Assembly (NCBI GenBank): GCA_014695345.1
Contig: JACJOC010000086.1
Location: forward strand, 1-64,000
Length of the DNA: 64,000 nt
Source: Cyanobacteria bacterium FACHB-471
Lineage (GTDB): Bacteria > Cyanobacteriota > Cyanobacteriia > Elainellales > Elainellaceae
Direction: 5' to 3'
The first letter of the stretch is position 1; the number at the start of each line of letters is the position of its first letter. Of the stretch, positions 24,653 to 33,198 are shown piece after piece. Both the position numbers and the translations under genes were made by a program. Below the pieces are notes generated by a model that was not told the DNA's origin, made no database searches, and worked only from the letters and a program-made list of their open reading frames with translations.

Positions 24653-25972
24653 ATGAAAATTCTCATCACCAACGTCGTCATGTTGAATACCGGAGATGCC
24701 GCCATTTTGATGGGGCTGATGTCCATTCTCAAGCAGGCGTTTGGCGCTGATGTGGAATTCGTGATTTATGACAGCAAGCCAGAAGTCTCCAGCAAATATT
24801 ATCCGAAGTTAACCTTCAGACGCTGGGTTTACCTGGATCGGCGCAAGTTTCGCCAACTGGGGGGGTGGAGCGATCGCCTTCAGCAAATCAACCAAAACTA
24901 CGTCCTCTTTGCTGCTTGGTGTTGGACGCACGGCTTCAAGCAAATTACCAAAGCCCTGCTCTCTCCCAACGAACTCAGAGCCTTAATGGAATATGCTTCT
25001 GCCGACCTGATTGTGAGTACAGGCGGAACGTATCTGGTCGAGAACTATTCCCTGGAAAAACGTATCTTTGACTTTCAATTTTCTTTGCTGCTCAAAAAAA
25101 CTCTGATGCTGTTTACGCAGTCTCTAGGTCCATTTAACAATCCGGTTTATCAGACAGAGCTACAAAAGATATTTAACGAAGCAGCTTTGATTTTGCTGCG
25201 CGATCGCGCCTCCCTCAAACATCTAGAAGAGATTAACGTAGACACCCAAAATAGCCACGTTAGCTCCGACGCAGCCTTTGCTCTAGCCCAACCGGAGGCA
25301 ATTCAAAATCCTCAACCTGTACCCAAAAACTCTCGCCTCAAAGTTGCTATCTCATCTCGCCAGTGGTCGCACTTCAAACACATTGATTCTAAATTTGGGA
25401 TGCGAAAGTATCAGGAATCGCTCAGCAAGGCAACCGAATATTTGGTTGAACAGCACGGAGCCGAAGTCACCTTCCTCTCAACCTGTCAAGGCATTGCTGA
25501 ATACTGGACAGATGATTCCAAGGTCGGTGAAGAAATTGCCGCAATGGTGCCCGACTCCATTCGGCAACACGTCCAGGTAGACCATCAGTTTCGCCCTCCT
25601 GAAGCCCTGTTAGAACAGCTAAAAACCTACGATTTTGTCATTGCCACCCGAATGCACATGGCAATTCTCGCTCTAGCCGCAGGGACTCCCGTGCTGCCGA
25701 TCGCCTACGAATTTAAAACTCGTGAATTGTTCGACCGATTGCAGCTAGGCAAATGGGTTCACGACATCGAACTGATTGAGCCAGAGGAGTTTACGCAGTC
25801 CGTAGAAGCGTTTATCCAGGCAATTCCTGAGATTCGTCAAACTCTGGCAGTGGGCGTAATCAAGGAGCAGCAACAGGCGTTGGCAGCGGGGGCGATCGCC
25901 AAGCAAGCATTAGAGAAATGGCAATCCAAACAAGGTAATCCGAGCAGCGGCAATCCAGGAGGTAAACCATGA
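24653..25972 (+). CDS. Polysaccharide pyruvyl transferase family protein
   Basis: The protein is 439 residues long. The family signature MKILITNVVMLNTGDAAILM lies at the N-terminus. The centre has LIVSTGGTYLVENY and TLMLFTQSLGPFNNP, and the C-terminal part has YDFVIATRMHMAILALAAGTP, the conserved RMH region. It transfers pyruvate from phosphoenolpyruvate onto a sugar as a ketal, giving the polymer negative charge; some members act differently. AAGGAG lies before the ATG. The last four bases (ATGA) overlap the next gene start, indicating coupling. The nearest relatives inferred are CsaB/EpsI-like proteins. Confidence 0.85.
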   Translation: MKILITNVVMLNTGDAAILMGLMSILKQAFGADVEFVIYDSKPEVSSKYYPKLTFRRWVYLDRRKFRQLGGWSDRLQQINQNYVLFAAWCWTHGFKQITKALLSPNELRALMEYASADLIVSTGGTYLVENYSLEKRIFDFQFSLLLKKTLMLFTQSLGPFNNPVYQTELQKIFNEAALILLRDRASLKHLEEINVDTQNSHVSSDAAFALAQPEAIQNPQPVPKNSRLKVAISSRQWSHFKHIDSKFGMRKYQESLSKATEYLVEQHGAEVTFLSTCQGIAEYWTDDSKVGEEIAAMVPDSIRQHVQVDHQFRPPEALLEQLKTYDFVIATRMHMAILALAAGTPVLPIAYEFKTRELFDRLQLGKWVHDIELIEPEEFTQSVEAFIQAIPEIRQTLAVGVIKEQQQALAAGAIAKQALEKWQSKQGNPSSGNPGGKP

Positions 25973-27213
25973 GCGGTAAGCCGATGAAATTTGCGTTCGT
26001 CATCGGACAATTTCCCGTCATGTCCGAAACCTTCATCCTCAACCAAATCACCGGACTAATCGACCGGGGACACCAGGTAGACATCTACACGCCCCAGCGT
26101 CGGGCTGCATCCGTGATGCAAACTGATGTCGAAAAGTATAGTTTGCTGGCGCATACCTACAGCCCAATTCCGATGCCATCCAGCTTACCGATGCGGCTGG
26201 TTCAAGGACTAAAGTTGATTGCAACTCACTTTCCCAAAGATCCTAAAACCGCTGCTAACCTACTCAACATTGCCAAATATGGTGGACGCGCTGCCTCACT
26301 CTGGCAGTTTTACACCGCCGCACCGCTGCTCGGACGCGGACCCTATGACGCAATTCACTGTCACTTTGGCCCATCAGGCTTGAAAGGAGCCTTGTTGCGA
26401 GAACTAGGAGTCTTGCAAGGCAAACTAATCACGACCTTTCACGGCTCCGACATTACTACTTATTTAAAGGAGAAAGGCGATCGCGCATACGATCACCTCT
26501 TCCAAGTTGGAGACCTATTCCTCCCGATCAGTGAACACTGGAAACAGCAATTGCTCAAACTCGGCTGCGACGAACGCAAAATCGTCGTGCATCACATGGG
26601 CATCGACTGCGACAAATTCTCCTTTGCGCCCCGTTTTGTGAAAGAGGGCGATCCCATTCGTTTAATCACCATTTGTCGCTTAGTCGAGAAAAAAGGAGTC
26701 GAATACGGCATCCGCGCCGTTGCCCAACTCGTCAAAACTCATCCCGACCTCAAACTTAAACTCGAATACAACATTGCAGGCGACGGACCTCTCAAAGCTA
26801 ACCTGGAAAACCTGATTCAGGAATTAGAAGTTGGTGATACCGTCAAACTCCTAGGCTGGAAACAGCAGCAAGACCTGATTGAACTGCTCGACCAATCCCA
26901 CATCTTGCTTGCCCCCAGCGTTACCAGCCACGACGGCAACCAGGAAGGTATCCCCGTTGCCCTCATGGAAGCCATGGCTAGAGGCTTACCCGTCATCAGC
27001 AGCCTACACAGCGGTATCCCTGAACTGATCGAAAACGGCAAATCCGGCTTCCTCGTCCCCGAACGAGACGTTAACGGAATAGCCGCCAAACTCGACTATC
27101 TAATCCAACATCCCGAAACTTGGCCCGACCTAGGCAAAGCCGGACGCACCCACGTCGAGCAGCACTTCAATATCAAAAAGCTAAACGACCGATTAGTTGA
27201 ACTTTCGCGATGA
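25969..27213 (+). CDS. Glycosyltransferase family 4 (tandem paralogue 1)
   Basis: The protein is 414 residues long. It starts KFAFVIGQFPVMSETFILNQ, the exopolysaccharide-type GT4 (WcaL/colanic-acid-like) signature. It continues with IHCHFGPSGLKGALL, TFHGSDITTYL, ITICRLVEKKGVEYGIRAV and the EX7E region GIPVALMEAMARGLP. It shares most of these words with the gene at 27593, so the two arose by duplication. ATG overlaps the preceding stop by four bases and AGGAGG lies upstream. It acts in the cytoplasm on lipid-linked repeat units. Confidence 0.88.
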   Translation: MSGKPMKFAFVIGQFPVMSETFILNQITGLIDRGHQVDIYTPQRRAASVMQTDVEKYSLLAHTYSPIPMPSSLPMRLVQGLKLIATHFPKDPKTAANLLNIAKYGGRAASLWQFYTAAPLLGRGPYDAIHCHFGPSGLKGALLRELGVLQGKLITTFHGSDITTYLKEKGDRAYDHLFQVGDLFLPISEHWKQQLLKLGCDERKIVVHHMGIDCDKFSFAPRFVKEGDPIRLITICRLVEKKGVEYGIRAVAQLVKTHPDLKLKLEYNIAGDGPLKANLENLIQELEVGDTVKLLGWKQQQDLIELLDQSHILLAPSVTSHDGNQEGIPVALMEAMARGLPVISSLHSGIPELIENGKSGFLVPERDVNGIAAKLDYLIQHPETWPDLGKAGRTHVEQHFNIKKLNDRLVELSR

Positions 27214-27592
27214 AGAGAGTTAAGAGTTGGAGATTAAGGGTTAAAGATTGGAAATTAGGAGTAAATGACAAATGATGCAGCATGAAACTTTACGAACCAT
27301 CTTGACCTCCACACGGAAATGAGGCTTTGGAGGAACAAGAGAATTTGTGCATACACAGTAGTTCATAGAAGGAGAGAAACTTCAACCTGTTCCTCCTTCT
27401 CCCTTGGGAGAAAAAATTGGGGAATCGATGCTGTCACCCATGCGAAGCGCGCCATGCCTCCTATTTCCAGTACCTTCGGAGGGGGTCTGGGGGAAGCGCC
27501 CGTCCCCCAGCGGGGGGTTAGGGGAGCGCCCCCAAGGTTCGGATTCTCCCAGATATTGCTTAAACCCCAATTCCTAAATATCAAAGCTAAGT
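27214..27592. other. Intergenic repeat-rich gap between GT4 paralogues
   Basis: The first 60 bases contain loosely repeated GAGATTAAGGGTTAAAGATTGG units. At 27479-27536 there is a G/C-rich block with interleaved GGGGGAAGCGCC / GGGGAGCGCCCCC and CCCCCAGC runs able to fold into several stems. No gene is supported, though frames are open because of composition. Confidence 0.6.
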
Positions 27593-28831
27593 ATGAGAAT
27601 CGCCTTTATCGTCAATCGTTTCCCTCTTCTCTCAGAAACTTTCATCCTAAATCAGATTGTTGGCTGCATTGATCGCGGTCATGAAGTAGACATCTATGGC
27701 ATTAAACCCGCCGACTTATCCAAACTTCATCCTGATGTTATCCAATACAACCTGTTAGAACAAACTCATTATCGCGATCGCATTCCCAAAAATCGGATAA
27801 AAGAAATTGCCAAAGGGATAAAACTGCTGCTGGCTGACGGGTTTAAGAATCCGGCTGTGGCTTGGCGATCGCTCAACACATCCATATACCGCGAACACCC
27901 CGAACTACTCTCCCTGCTCTACGCCACGATGCCCTCACTCGGTAAACCACCCTACGATATCATCCACTGCCAGTTTGGCAACCTGGGCTTATTGGGAATG
28001 GCGCTGCGAGACATCGGTGCGATTCAAGGAAAACTGATCACCACCTTTCGCGGAAATGATATCAGCGAATACGTTCGGCAACATGGTGAACATGTTTATG
28101 ATCAGCTATTCCAGAAAGGTGACTTTTTTCTCACTAACTGCGACTTCTTCAGAAATCGGTTACTCAAACTCGGCTGCGATCCCGAAAAAGTTCTGGTTCA
28201 TCGCTCCGGGATAGACTGCGATCGCTTCTTCTTTCAGCCGCGCAGCCTTTCCCCCGGTGAACAGGTTCGCATTGTTACCACAGGGCGACTGGTGGAGAAA
28301 AAGGGGATCGAGTATGTAGTGAGAGCGATCGCCAAATTGAGCAAAACTCATCCCAACATCAAATACGACGTAATTGGTGATGGTCCGCTGAGAGAGAGCC
28401 TCCAACAATTAATTCAAGACTTGAACGTCAGCAAATTTGTTGAACTGCTGGGTTGGAAACAAGAACGGGAGTTAATCGAAATCCTCGATCGCTCCCACAT
28501 CATGGTTGCCCCCAGCATCAGTAGCCGGAACGGAGATCAGGATGCGCCCGTCAACGTGCTTAAAGAAGCAATGGCGATGGGCTTACCCGTCATCGGCACC
28601 CAGCACGGCGGCATCCCAGAATTAATCGAAGACGGCAAATCTGGCTTTCTGGTTGCCGAACGTGATGTTGATTCCTTAGCAGATCGCCTGGAATTCCTGG
28701 TGACGCACCCAGACCAATGGATAGAGATGGGAAAAGCTGGGCGTGCCTACGTCGAAACTCACTACAACAAAGAAACGCTGAACGATCGCCTCGTTGAAAT
28801 CTACCAAAGCGTGAAATCTACCAGCCCATGA
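27593..28831 (+). CDS. Glycosyltransferase family 4 (tandem paralogue 2)
   Basis: The protein is 412 residues long. RIAFIVNRFPLLSETFILNQ at the N-terminus, IHCQFGNLGLLGMAL, TTFRGNDISEYV, TTGRLVEKKGIEYVVRAI and APVNVLKEAMAMGLP match the preceding GT4 gene nearly motif for motif. The EX7E region and the glycine-rich loops are intact, so both copies look active. They have diverged (HGSD versus RGND in the acceptor loop) and may add different sugars or linkages. The start is inferred from conservation; no strong ribosome binding site is visible. Confidence 0.87.
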   Translation: MRIAFIVNRFPLLSETFILNQIVGCIDRGHEVDIYGIKPADLSKLHPDVIQYNLLEQTHYRDRIPKNRIKEIAKGIKLLLADGFKNPAVAWRSLNTSIYREHPELLSLLYATMPSLGKPPYDIIHCQFGNLGLLGMALRDIGAIQGKLITTFRGNDISEYVRQHGEHVYDQLFQKGDFFLTNCDFFRNRLLKLGCDPEKVLVHRSGIDCDRFFFQPRSLSPGEQVRIVTTGRLVEKKGIEYVVRAIAKLSKTHPNIKYDVIGDGPLRESLQQLIQDLNVSKFVELLGWKQERELIEILDRSHIMVAPSISSRNGDQDAPVNVLKEAMAMGLPVIGTQHGGIPELIEDGKSGFLVAERDVDSLADRLEFLVTHPDQWIEMGKAGRAYVETHYNKETLNDRLVEIYQSVKSTSP

Positions 28832-28874
28832 TGTCTTAACCTCAACCCTAACTCTACTGCCTTCAGTGAGAACT

Positions 28875-29936
28875 ATGCCTGGAACCACCTTTTACCCCGT
28901 TAGCCGATTTGACAAGATCGCTCCCATGCAGCTACATCTATCCATGTGCTTCAGCATGGATACCCGCACAGCCTTAGAAAATAGTCTGACTAAAATGGTG
29001 CAACCTAAAGTTTCAGTCATCGTACCGATTTATAACGGCGAACAGGACGTGCCCGATCTGGTCAAATGCCTCCAGGCACAGACCTATCCTGCCGATCGCG
29101 TCGAATATTTGCTGGTTGATAATGCCAGTAGCGATCGCACCGCCGAGATCATCAAAGCCGCCGAAACCGAATCTCAGGAACGGGGCATTACCTTGCGCTA
29201 CATCAGCGAAACCGATATTCAAAGCTCCTATGCTGCCCGCAACAAAGGCATTCGAGCCTCTACCGGAGAAATATTGGCTTTCACTGATGCCGACTGTCGC
29301 CCCAAACCGAACTGGCTAGAGTCACTGGTCAACGCTTTTGAAGGTGAGAAGGTAGGCTTAGTCGTCGGGGCGATCGAAGCCCTGCCCGGTCAATCACTTT
29401 TGGAACAATACGCTGCCCGCAAAAAAATTCTGTCTCACGAAAGTGCTTTGGTGCATCCCTTCTGCCCCTTTGGGAAAACCGCAAATCTGGCTACTCGCCG
29501 CACAGTGTTATCCGAAGTCGGGCTGTTTCGCTCTCACCTAACCACAGGCGGTGATGCAGATTTTTGCTGGCGAGTGCAGCGTCAAAGCAACTGGAAGTTT
29601 AAGTTTACGGAGAAGGCGATCGTTCAGCACCGTCACCGCACTACTTTCCCTGACCTAATCAGCCAGTTTCGCCGCTACGGTCGTTCTAACCGCTACCTGC
29701 ATGAACTGCACGGAATTGACTTGATGAAAGAACTGAAGTTCTACCAATACGGCTATCGGCTCAGCCGCTGGTTAGTCAAAGAGCTTCCCTGGGCAGGCAT
29801 TAAAGCACTGCTGGGTAAAGCCGCTCTGGTTGATCTCGTCATTCCACCTATCTACTTGATTACCGTTCGCGCTCAGGTAGAAGGACAACGAGAGGCAAAA
29901 CTACCAGAAAAGGCCCTACAAATTGAATACCTGTAA
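28875..29936 (+). CDS. Glycosyltransferase family 2
   Basis: The protein is about 353 residues if it starts at ATG 28875. The conserved GT-A core begins only at KVSVIVPIYNGEQDVPDLVK, so ATG 28995 or 28956 may be the true start. The core continues with LVDNASSDRTAEII, AARNKGIRASTGEILAFTDA (DxD within TDADC) and TGGDADFCWRVQRQ. A C-terminal basic/hydrophobic region follows. It resembles the GT2 encoded at 20998. It is the last clear gene of the locus. No intrinsic terminator is obvious after it. Confidence 0.83.
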   Translation: MPGTTFYPVSRFDKIAPMQLHLSMCFSMDTRTALENSLTKMVQPKVSVIVPIYNGEQDVPDLVKCLQAQTYPADRVEYLLVDNASSDRTAEIIKAAETESQERGITLRYISETDIQSSYAARNKGIRASTGEILAFTDADCRPKPNWLESLVNAFEGEKVGLVVGAIEALPGQSLLEQYAARKKILSHESALVHPFCPFGKTANLATRRTVLSEVGLFRSHLTTGGDADFCWRVQRQSNWKFKFTEKAIVQHRHRTTFPDLISQFRRYGRSNRYLHELHGIDLMKELKFYQYGYRLSRWLVKELPWAGIKALLGKAALVDLVIPPIYLITVRAQVEGQREAKLPEKALQIEYL

Positions 29937-30030
29937 CATCATTTTGCTCCGGGTTTAGCTTTGTGGAGCTTCATTCGTTTTCAGTTGAAGTTGTTGGGGT
30001 TCCTCAATCGACAGCCTTGATCAGTAGCTT

Positions 30031-30249
30031 CTATTTCATCTGCTGTACCAGTTTGATATCAGGCTGCTTACGCTGAGCAATCTGAATCAAAAGGCGTAAT
30101 GCTTCATTTACTGCTACATCATTGGGAAAAGCTTGGGCAACATCAGGGTCTAACAACACCAAATTCGTCCCAGAACGATATCGCTCGACATACTTACCCC
30201 CTCCCTTCATCTGAGTGAAGTCATACTCAGGACGCAATTCGTCGTCCAT
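30031..30249 (-). CDS. Small antitoxin-like protein
   Basis: The protein is 72 residues long: DELRPEYDFTQMKGGGKYVE, then RYRSGTNLVLLDPDVAQAFP and a helical end VNEALRLLIQIAQRKQ. This is a familiar cyanobacterial small-protein family with a beta strand (NLVLLDPDVA) and two helices reminiscent of ribbon-helix-helix antitoxins. I recall it being predicted as an antitoxin but do not know an experimental test. AAGGAAG precedes the ATG. A small frame ends eight bases upstream and could be its partner. Confidence 0.7.
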   Translation of the reverse strand: MDDELRPEYDFTQMKGGGKYVERYRSGTNLVLLDPDVAQAFPNDVAVNEALRLLIQIAQRKQPDIKLVQQMK

Positions 30250-30256
30250 TTCGTTC

Positions 30257-30478
30257 TCAACTTCCTTTCAAATTCCATTTGCAGAACTCTTCATAACTGT
30301 ACTGAAGCAATGGGAGTAGATAACCAATGAGGCTGTTAGTTTCCTTCGTCAAGCTAGCCTGGAGGAGTAGCGATCGCCCTAAAAATTGATACACAAAAGT
30401 CAGTGTAGAAAGCGCTATGCCATCCCAACAGACAGCGCTATAGTTGAGCATATTCATTGCGCTTATGAAGCGCAACAT
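30257..30478 (-). CDS. Small possible partner protein, perhaps degenerate
   Basis: The frame has 73 codons and ends eight bases before the antitoxin-like gene, suggesting coupling. The C-terminal half (TKETNSLIGYLLPLLQYSYEEFCKWN, in two helices) looks protein-like. The N-terminal half does not, and its ATG lacks a clear ribosome binding site. It may be a toxin remnant or a short partner protein. I cannot assign a family. Confidence 0.35.
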   Translation of the reverse strand: MLRFISAMNMLNYSAVCWDGIALSTLTFVYQFLGRSLLLQASLTKETNSLIGYLLPLLQYSYEEFCKWNLKGS

Positions 30479-30516
30479 AGCTCAGCCCAATAGACCCACC
30501 AGAGACTTTGGTTTTT

Positions 30517-31680
30517 ATGAAAGCTTGGTTCCAACCTCCTCGCCTGCGGGTTGGTAAAGATAGCGAACAAGAACGGCACGCGACCTGGCTAGAGCTGTTC
30601 TATGACCTGGTGTTTGTTGTTTCAGTCTCGCAACTGGCGCACAACTTGGAGGAAGACATTTCACTACCAGGCTTTTTCAAGTTCATCTTTTTGTTCATTC
30701 CAATCTGGTGGTCGTGGATTGGTACCACCTTCTACGCCAATCGGTTTGACAACGATGACATTGGGCATCGACTCATTATTGCCGGACAGGTTTTGGCGAT
30801 CGCCGCTCTTGCTGTCAATGTGCATGGCGGTTTGGGCGAGAGTTCTGTTGGGTTTGCGCTCTCCTATGTCGCTAGCCGTTTGCTTTTGATTCTGGAGTAT
30901 TTACGAGCGGGATACTACATTCCCTCTGCCCGTCCGCTTACCACTCGGTTTGCCGTGGGGTTCTCGATTGGAGCCGCTCTCTGGGTCGTATCAATGCTAG
31001 TCGCCCCTCCGTGGCGCTTTGTCCTCTGGGGTATTGGTTTGGTCATTGATTTTGCTACCCCCATGTTGTCAAGGCAATTGCAGCTCGGACTTCCTCCTCA
31101 CCCACAACATCTTCCAGAAAGGTTTGGACTGTTCACCATTATTGTGTTGGGTGAAACCATTATTGCGGTTGTGAATGGGTTAGCTGAGCAGCATTGGGAC
31201 ATCAGTAGTGCGATCGCCGCCTTATTTGGGTTTAGCATCGCGTTTAGCCTGTGGTGGATTTATTTCGATAACTTAAGTGATTCAGCGCTGCGACTGTCAC
31301 AGAACGCAGTTCAGTTTAGGCTATATCAAGCCTGGATTTATACTCACGTTCCGTTTGTGATTGGTTTAGTCGCGACGGGAGTAGCGGTAGAGCATGTGAT
31401 AGCAGGCGAGGCTGGGGCCGCTCTACCAACCTCAGAACGCTGGCTATTGTGTGGTTCACTAGCACTTTGCTTCCTGGCGCTATCGCTTCTGCACCGCTCA
31501 GGAGGATTGCTGCACTGCAAAGCTCGCTCCAGATACCGACTGGGTGCTGCGATCGCCCTTGTTGTGCTGGCTCTCATTGGTGTGGGATGGTTGCCGCTGA
31601 TTCTAATTGGGCTGGTGGCGATCGTCTGTGCCATACAGGTAGTGCAAGACTTATATCAAGGACGACCTGCACTTACTTGA
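30517..31680 (+). CDS. ltrA: Low temperature requirement protein A (LtrA) family membrane protein
   Basis: The protein is 387 residues long with about ten to eleven membrane helices. The family signature is present: RHATWLELFYDLVFVVSVSQ, a WWSWIGTTFYANRFDNDD loop, and the mid-protein ERFGLFTIIVLGETIIAVVN. LtrA was first linked to growth of Listeria at low temperature; its biochemical role is unknown. I chose ATG 30517 over an in-frame TTG three codons upstream. It is divergent from the small antitoxin-like pair and lies at the left edge of the accessory region. Confidence 0.87.
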   Translation: MKAWFQPPRLRVGKDSEQERHATWLELFYDLVFVVSVSQLAHNLEEDISLPGFFKFIFLFIPIWWSWIGTTFYANRFDNDDIGHRLIIAGQVLAIAALAVNVHGGLGESSVGFALSYVASRLLLILEYLRAGYYIPSARPLTTRFAVGFSIGAALWVVSMLVAPPWRFVLWGIGLVIDFATPMLSRQLQLGLPPHPQHLPERFGLFTIIVLGETIIAVVNGLAEQHWDISSAIAALFGFSIAFSLWWIYFDNLSDSALRLSQNAVQFRLYQAWIYTHVPFVIGLVATGVAVEHVIAGEAGAALPTSERWLLCGSLALCFLALSLLHRSGGLLHCKARSRYRLGAAIALVVLALIGVGWLPLILIGLVAIVCAIQVVQDLYQGRPALT

Positions 31681-31859
31681 GTAAGGGCTGCATATTGATG
31701 AGGATGCTCAACAATTCGTGCGTCTGCTTATCAGCAAAGCATCCTGTAGAAGTGGCAATCGCACTTTGGCATCTCTATCAAGATCTTGATGCCGTCCGTT
31801 AAAGCGTAGTGTTAGTCTGATTTAGACTCAGATGTAGATGTAGCTATTCTGCCTGTATT

Positions 31860-32090
31860 ATGAGCTATAGCGACATCATCACCATTGAGCTTAATGAGCG
31901 TGGAGGCAAGCTCTGCATTCGTCGGATGCGGATTACGGTTTATGACGTTCTTGGTTGATTAGCTGCTGGAATGTCTATTAGTGAAATGATTGATGATTTT
32001 CCAGAACTGACAGAAGCAGACATTAGAGCCTGTCTAGAGTTTGCGGCTGATAGAGCTCATCGTTTAGTCGCTTCGGTGAGTGCTGCTTGA
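31860..32090 (+). pseudogene. DUF433 antitoxin gene with in-frame stop
   Basis: Starting at ATG 31860 the frame reads SYSDIITIELNERGGKLCIR, then RMRITVYDVLG, a TGA at 31956-31958, then LAAGMSISEMIDDFPELTEA and RACLEFAADRAHRL, closing with TGA at 32088. This is a full DUF433 protein (antitoxin with a winged-helix-like fold). Family members usually have Trp at the interrupted position, so a TGG to TGA change explains the stop. Everything on both sides is conserved, so the lesion is recent. Sequencing error remains possible. Confidence 0.8.
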
Positions 32091-32255
32091 ACCTATTATT
32101 TGCCCAAAACTTAAGCCGAAATTAGTGGCTCGCTTAGCTGATGTTTTCCCCAACGCCAACCAGTACATGTCAAGTAACGCCACTAGCTACTCAAGACAAG
32201 TCACTTCATACTGCTAACTTTAAAGCTTTGTCTCTTCTACTCATCTCGGCTGGAA
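32087..32255 (+). pseudogene. Remnant of a DUF5615 PIN-like toxin gene
   Basis: A TTG at 32087 overlaps the antitoxin stop and reads LNLLFAQNLSR. The frame then breaks, and the next frame (from about 32119) reads KLVARLADVFPNANQ. Together these reproduce the N-terminal (M)xLLFDQNLSxKLVxRLADxFP pattern of DUF5615 proteins, so a one-base deletion near 32118 fits. Further on, a weak NFKALSLL echoes the family's DFxxLSLL motif, after internal loss. DUF433 and DUF5615 genes are known neighbours in toxin-antitoxin pairs. Confidence 0.65.
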
Positions 32256-32487
32256 CACAGTTCAATTTCTATGCAGAACTTAGCAGGCTAATGTTCCAGT
32301 TGAGCGGCTGCAAATAATCTTTGTATTTGCACCAAGATATTTTGAAAGTCCGCTCCAACCGCACAGTTAGGCGGCGATCGCAGATTAAAGAGGAACCAGT
32401 CACAACCCTAAGTGAAAGGCTGCTAAATTTTCCAGCATCAGTCCAACCGTAAAATGATAGGCAATCGCAATATGGATAAATTTGTCT

Positions 32488-33069
32488 TCAATTTCTATCA
32501 GATTGAAGGAGTTCATTGATCATCTCTGTATATTTTTTAAACTCCTCATTTTCGATAGACTTACTAGGAATGTGCAAATCGGCCCTGAGGCTATGCTTAA
32601 ACCAATGTGCTTGTCCTGCTAGTTCTTCAAATGTCATCTTATTTTTTTTGAAAGCACCGCAACAACGACGCAGTCCTGTGAGGTGTGTTCGCGACTCTTC
32701 TGACATTAATAAACCCAAACTGTCATAAGCAATATTAGTCAGCTCGTCAGCCATTTTTTGTACGGCTTCTACTGCATCTTGGTGGGAATCCTTAGCCCAT
32801 TGAGCTCCTCCCAATCTTTGCCATTCATATCTTGCTGTTATTTTTAATAAAGACCAAACTGAAGCATATTCCCTAAGTCTAGCTTCGTATAATTTTATTG
32901 ATGTCTCCTGAAATATTGCCTGAGTAATTCCTCTTTCTACCGCTCGTTCCCATTGTCTTCTATCATCCTTTAACTTGCGGCGTTGGATATTTAGCTGTAA
33001 TGCGTTGACTAAAATTCCTGAAATTGAAACTATGAGCGCAACAACTGCTGTAATAAATTCAATCTTCAT
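32488..33069 (-). CDS. Membrane-anchored helical protein of unknown function
   Basis: The protein is 193 residues long. A single N-terminal transmembrane helix (IEFITAVVALIVSISGILVN, residues 3-25) precedes a charged coiled-coil-like linker (RRKLKDDRRQWERAVERG). A helical cytoplasmic domain follows (SIKLYEARLREYASVW to FKHSLRADLHIPS). Order, spacing and key words match the protein at 7869-8369, so they are probably one family. It is the last gene of the minus-strand HEPN / methyltransferase / kinase series, 129 bases after the kinase stop. It could be a membrane-acting effector or anchor for that cassette, or an unrelated neighbour. Confidence 0.68.
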   Translation of the reverse strand: MKIEFITAVVALIVSISGILVNALQLNIQRRKLKDDRRQWERAVERGITQAIFQETSIKLYEARLREYASVWSLLKITARYEWQRLGGAQWAKDSHQDAVEAVQKMADELTNIAYDSLGLLMSEESRTHLTGLRRCCGAFKKNKMTFEELAGQAHWFKHSLRADLHIPSKSIENEEFKKYTEMINELLQSDRN

Positions 33070-33198
33070 TTGCTTTTGTAATAGCTAAATATTCTGTCTA
33101 ACGGCTTGGAGTGAAAATTTCTAATCCTGATAGGGAAGAGCTTCGTTCGCCTGCAGTACATGCTACTCAAATGCCCAATGATTGAGGTCATTTGTCTG

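Larger units (their letters stand above)
31681..32487. other. 800-base region of decayed genes
   Basis: Apart from the two pseudogenes annotated separately, a short stretch at about 31689-31800 encodes LHIDEDAQQFVRLLIS and HPVEVAIALWHLYQDLDAV in two frames. These read like fragments of degraded small proteins but are too short to assign. From 32260 to 32487 I see nothing. Confidence 0.45.

Noticed and set aside
27319-27672. 117-codon plus-strand open frame before the second GT4 paralogue
   Set aside because: It runs through a G/C-rich repeat block and into the GT4 gene in another frame. The GT4 frame is clearly the real one.
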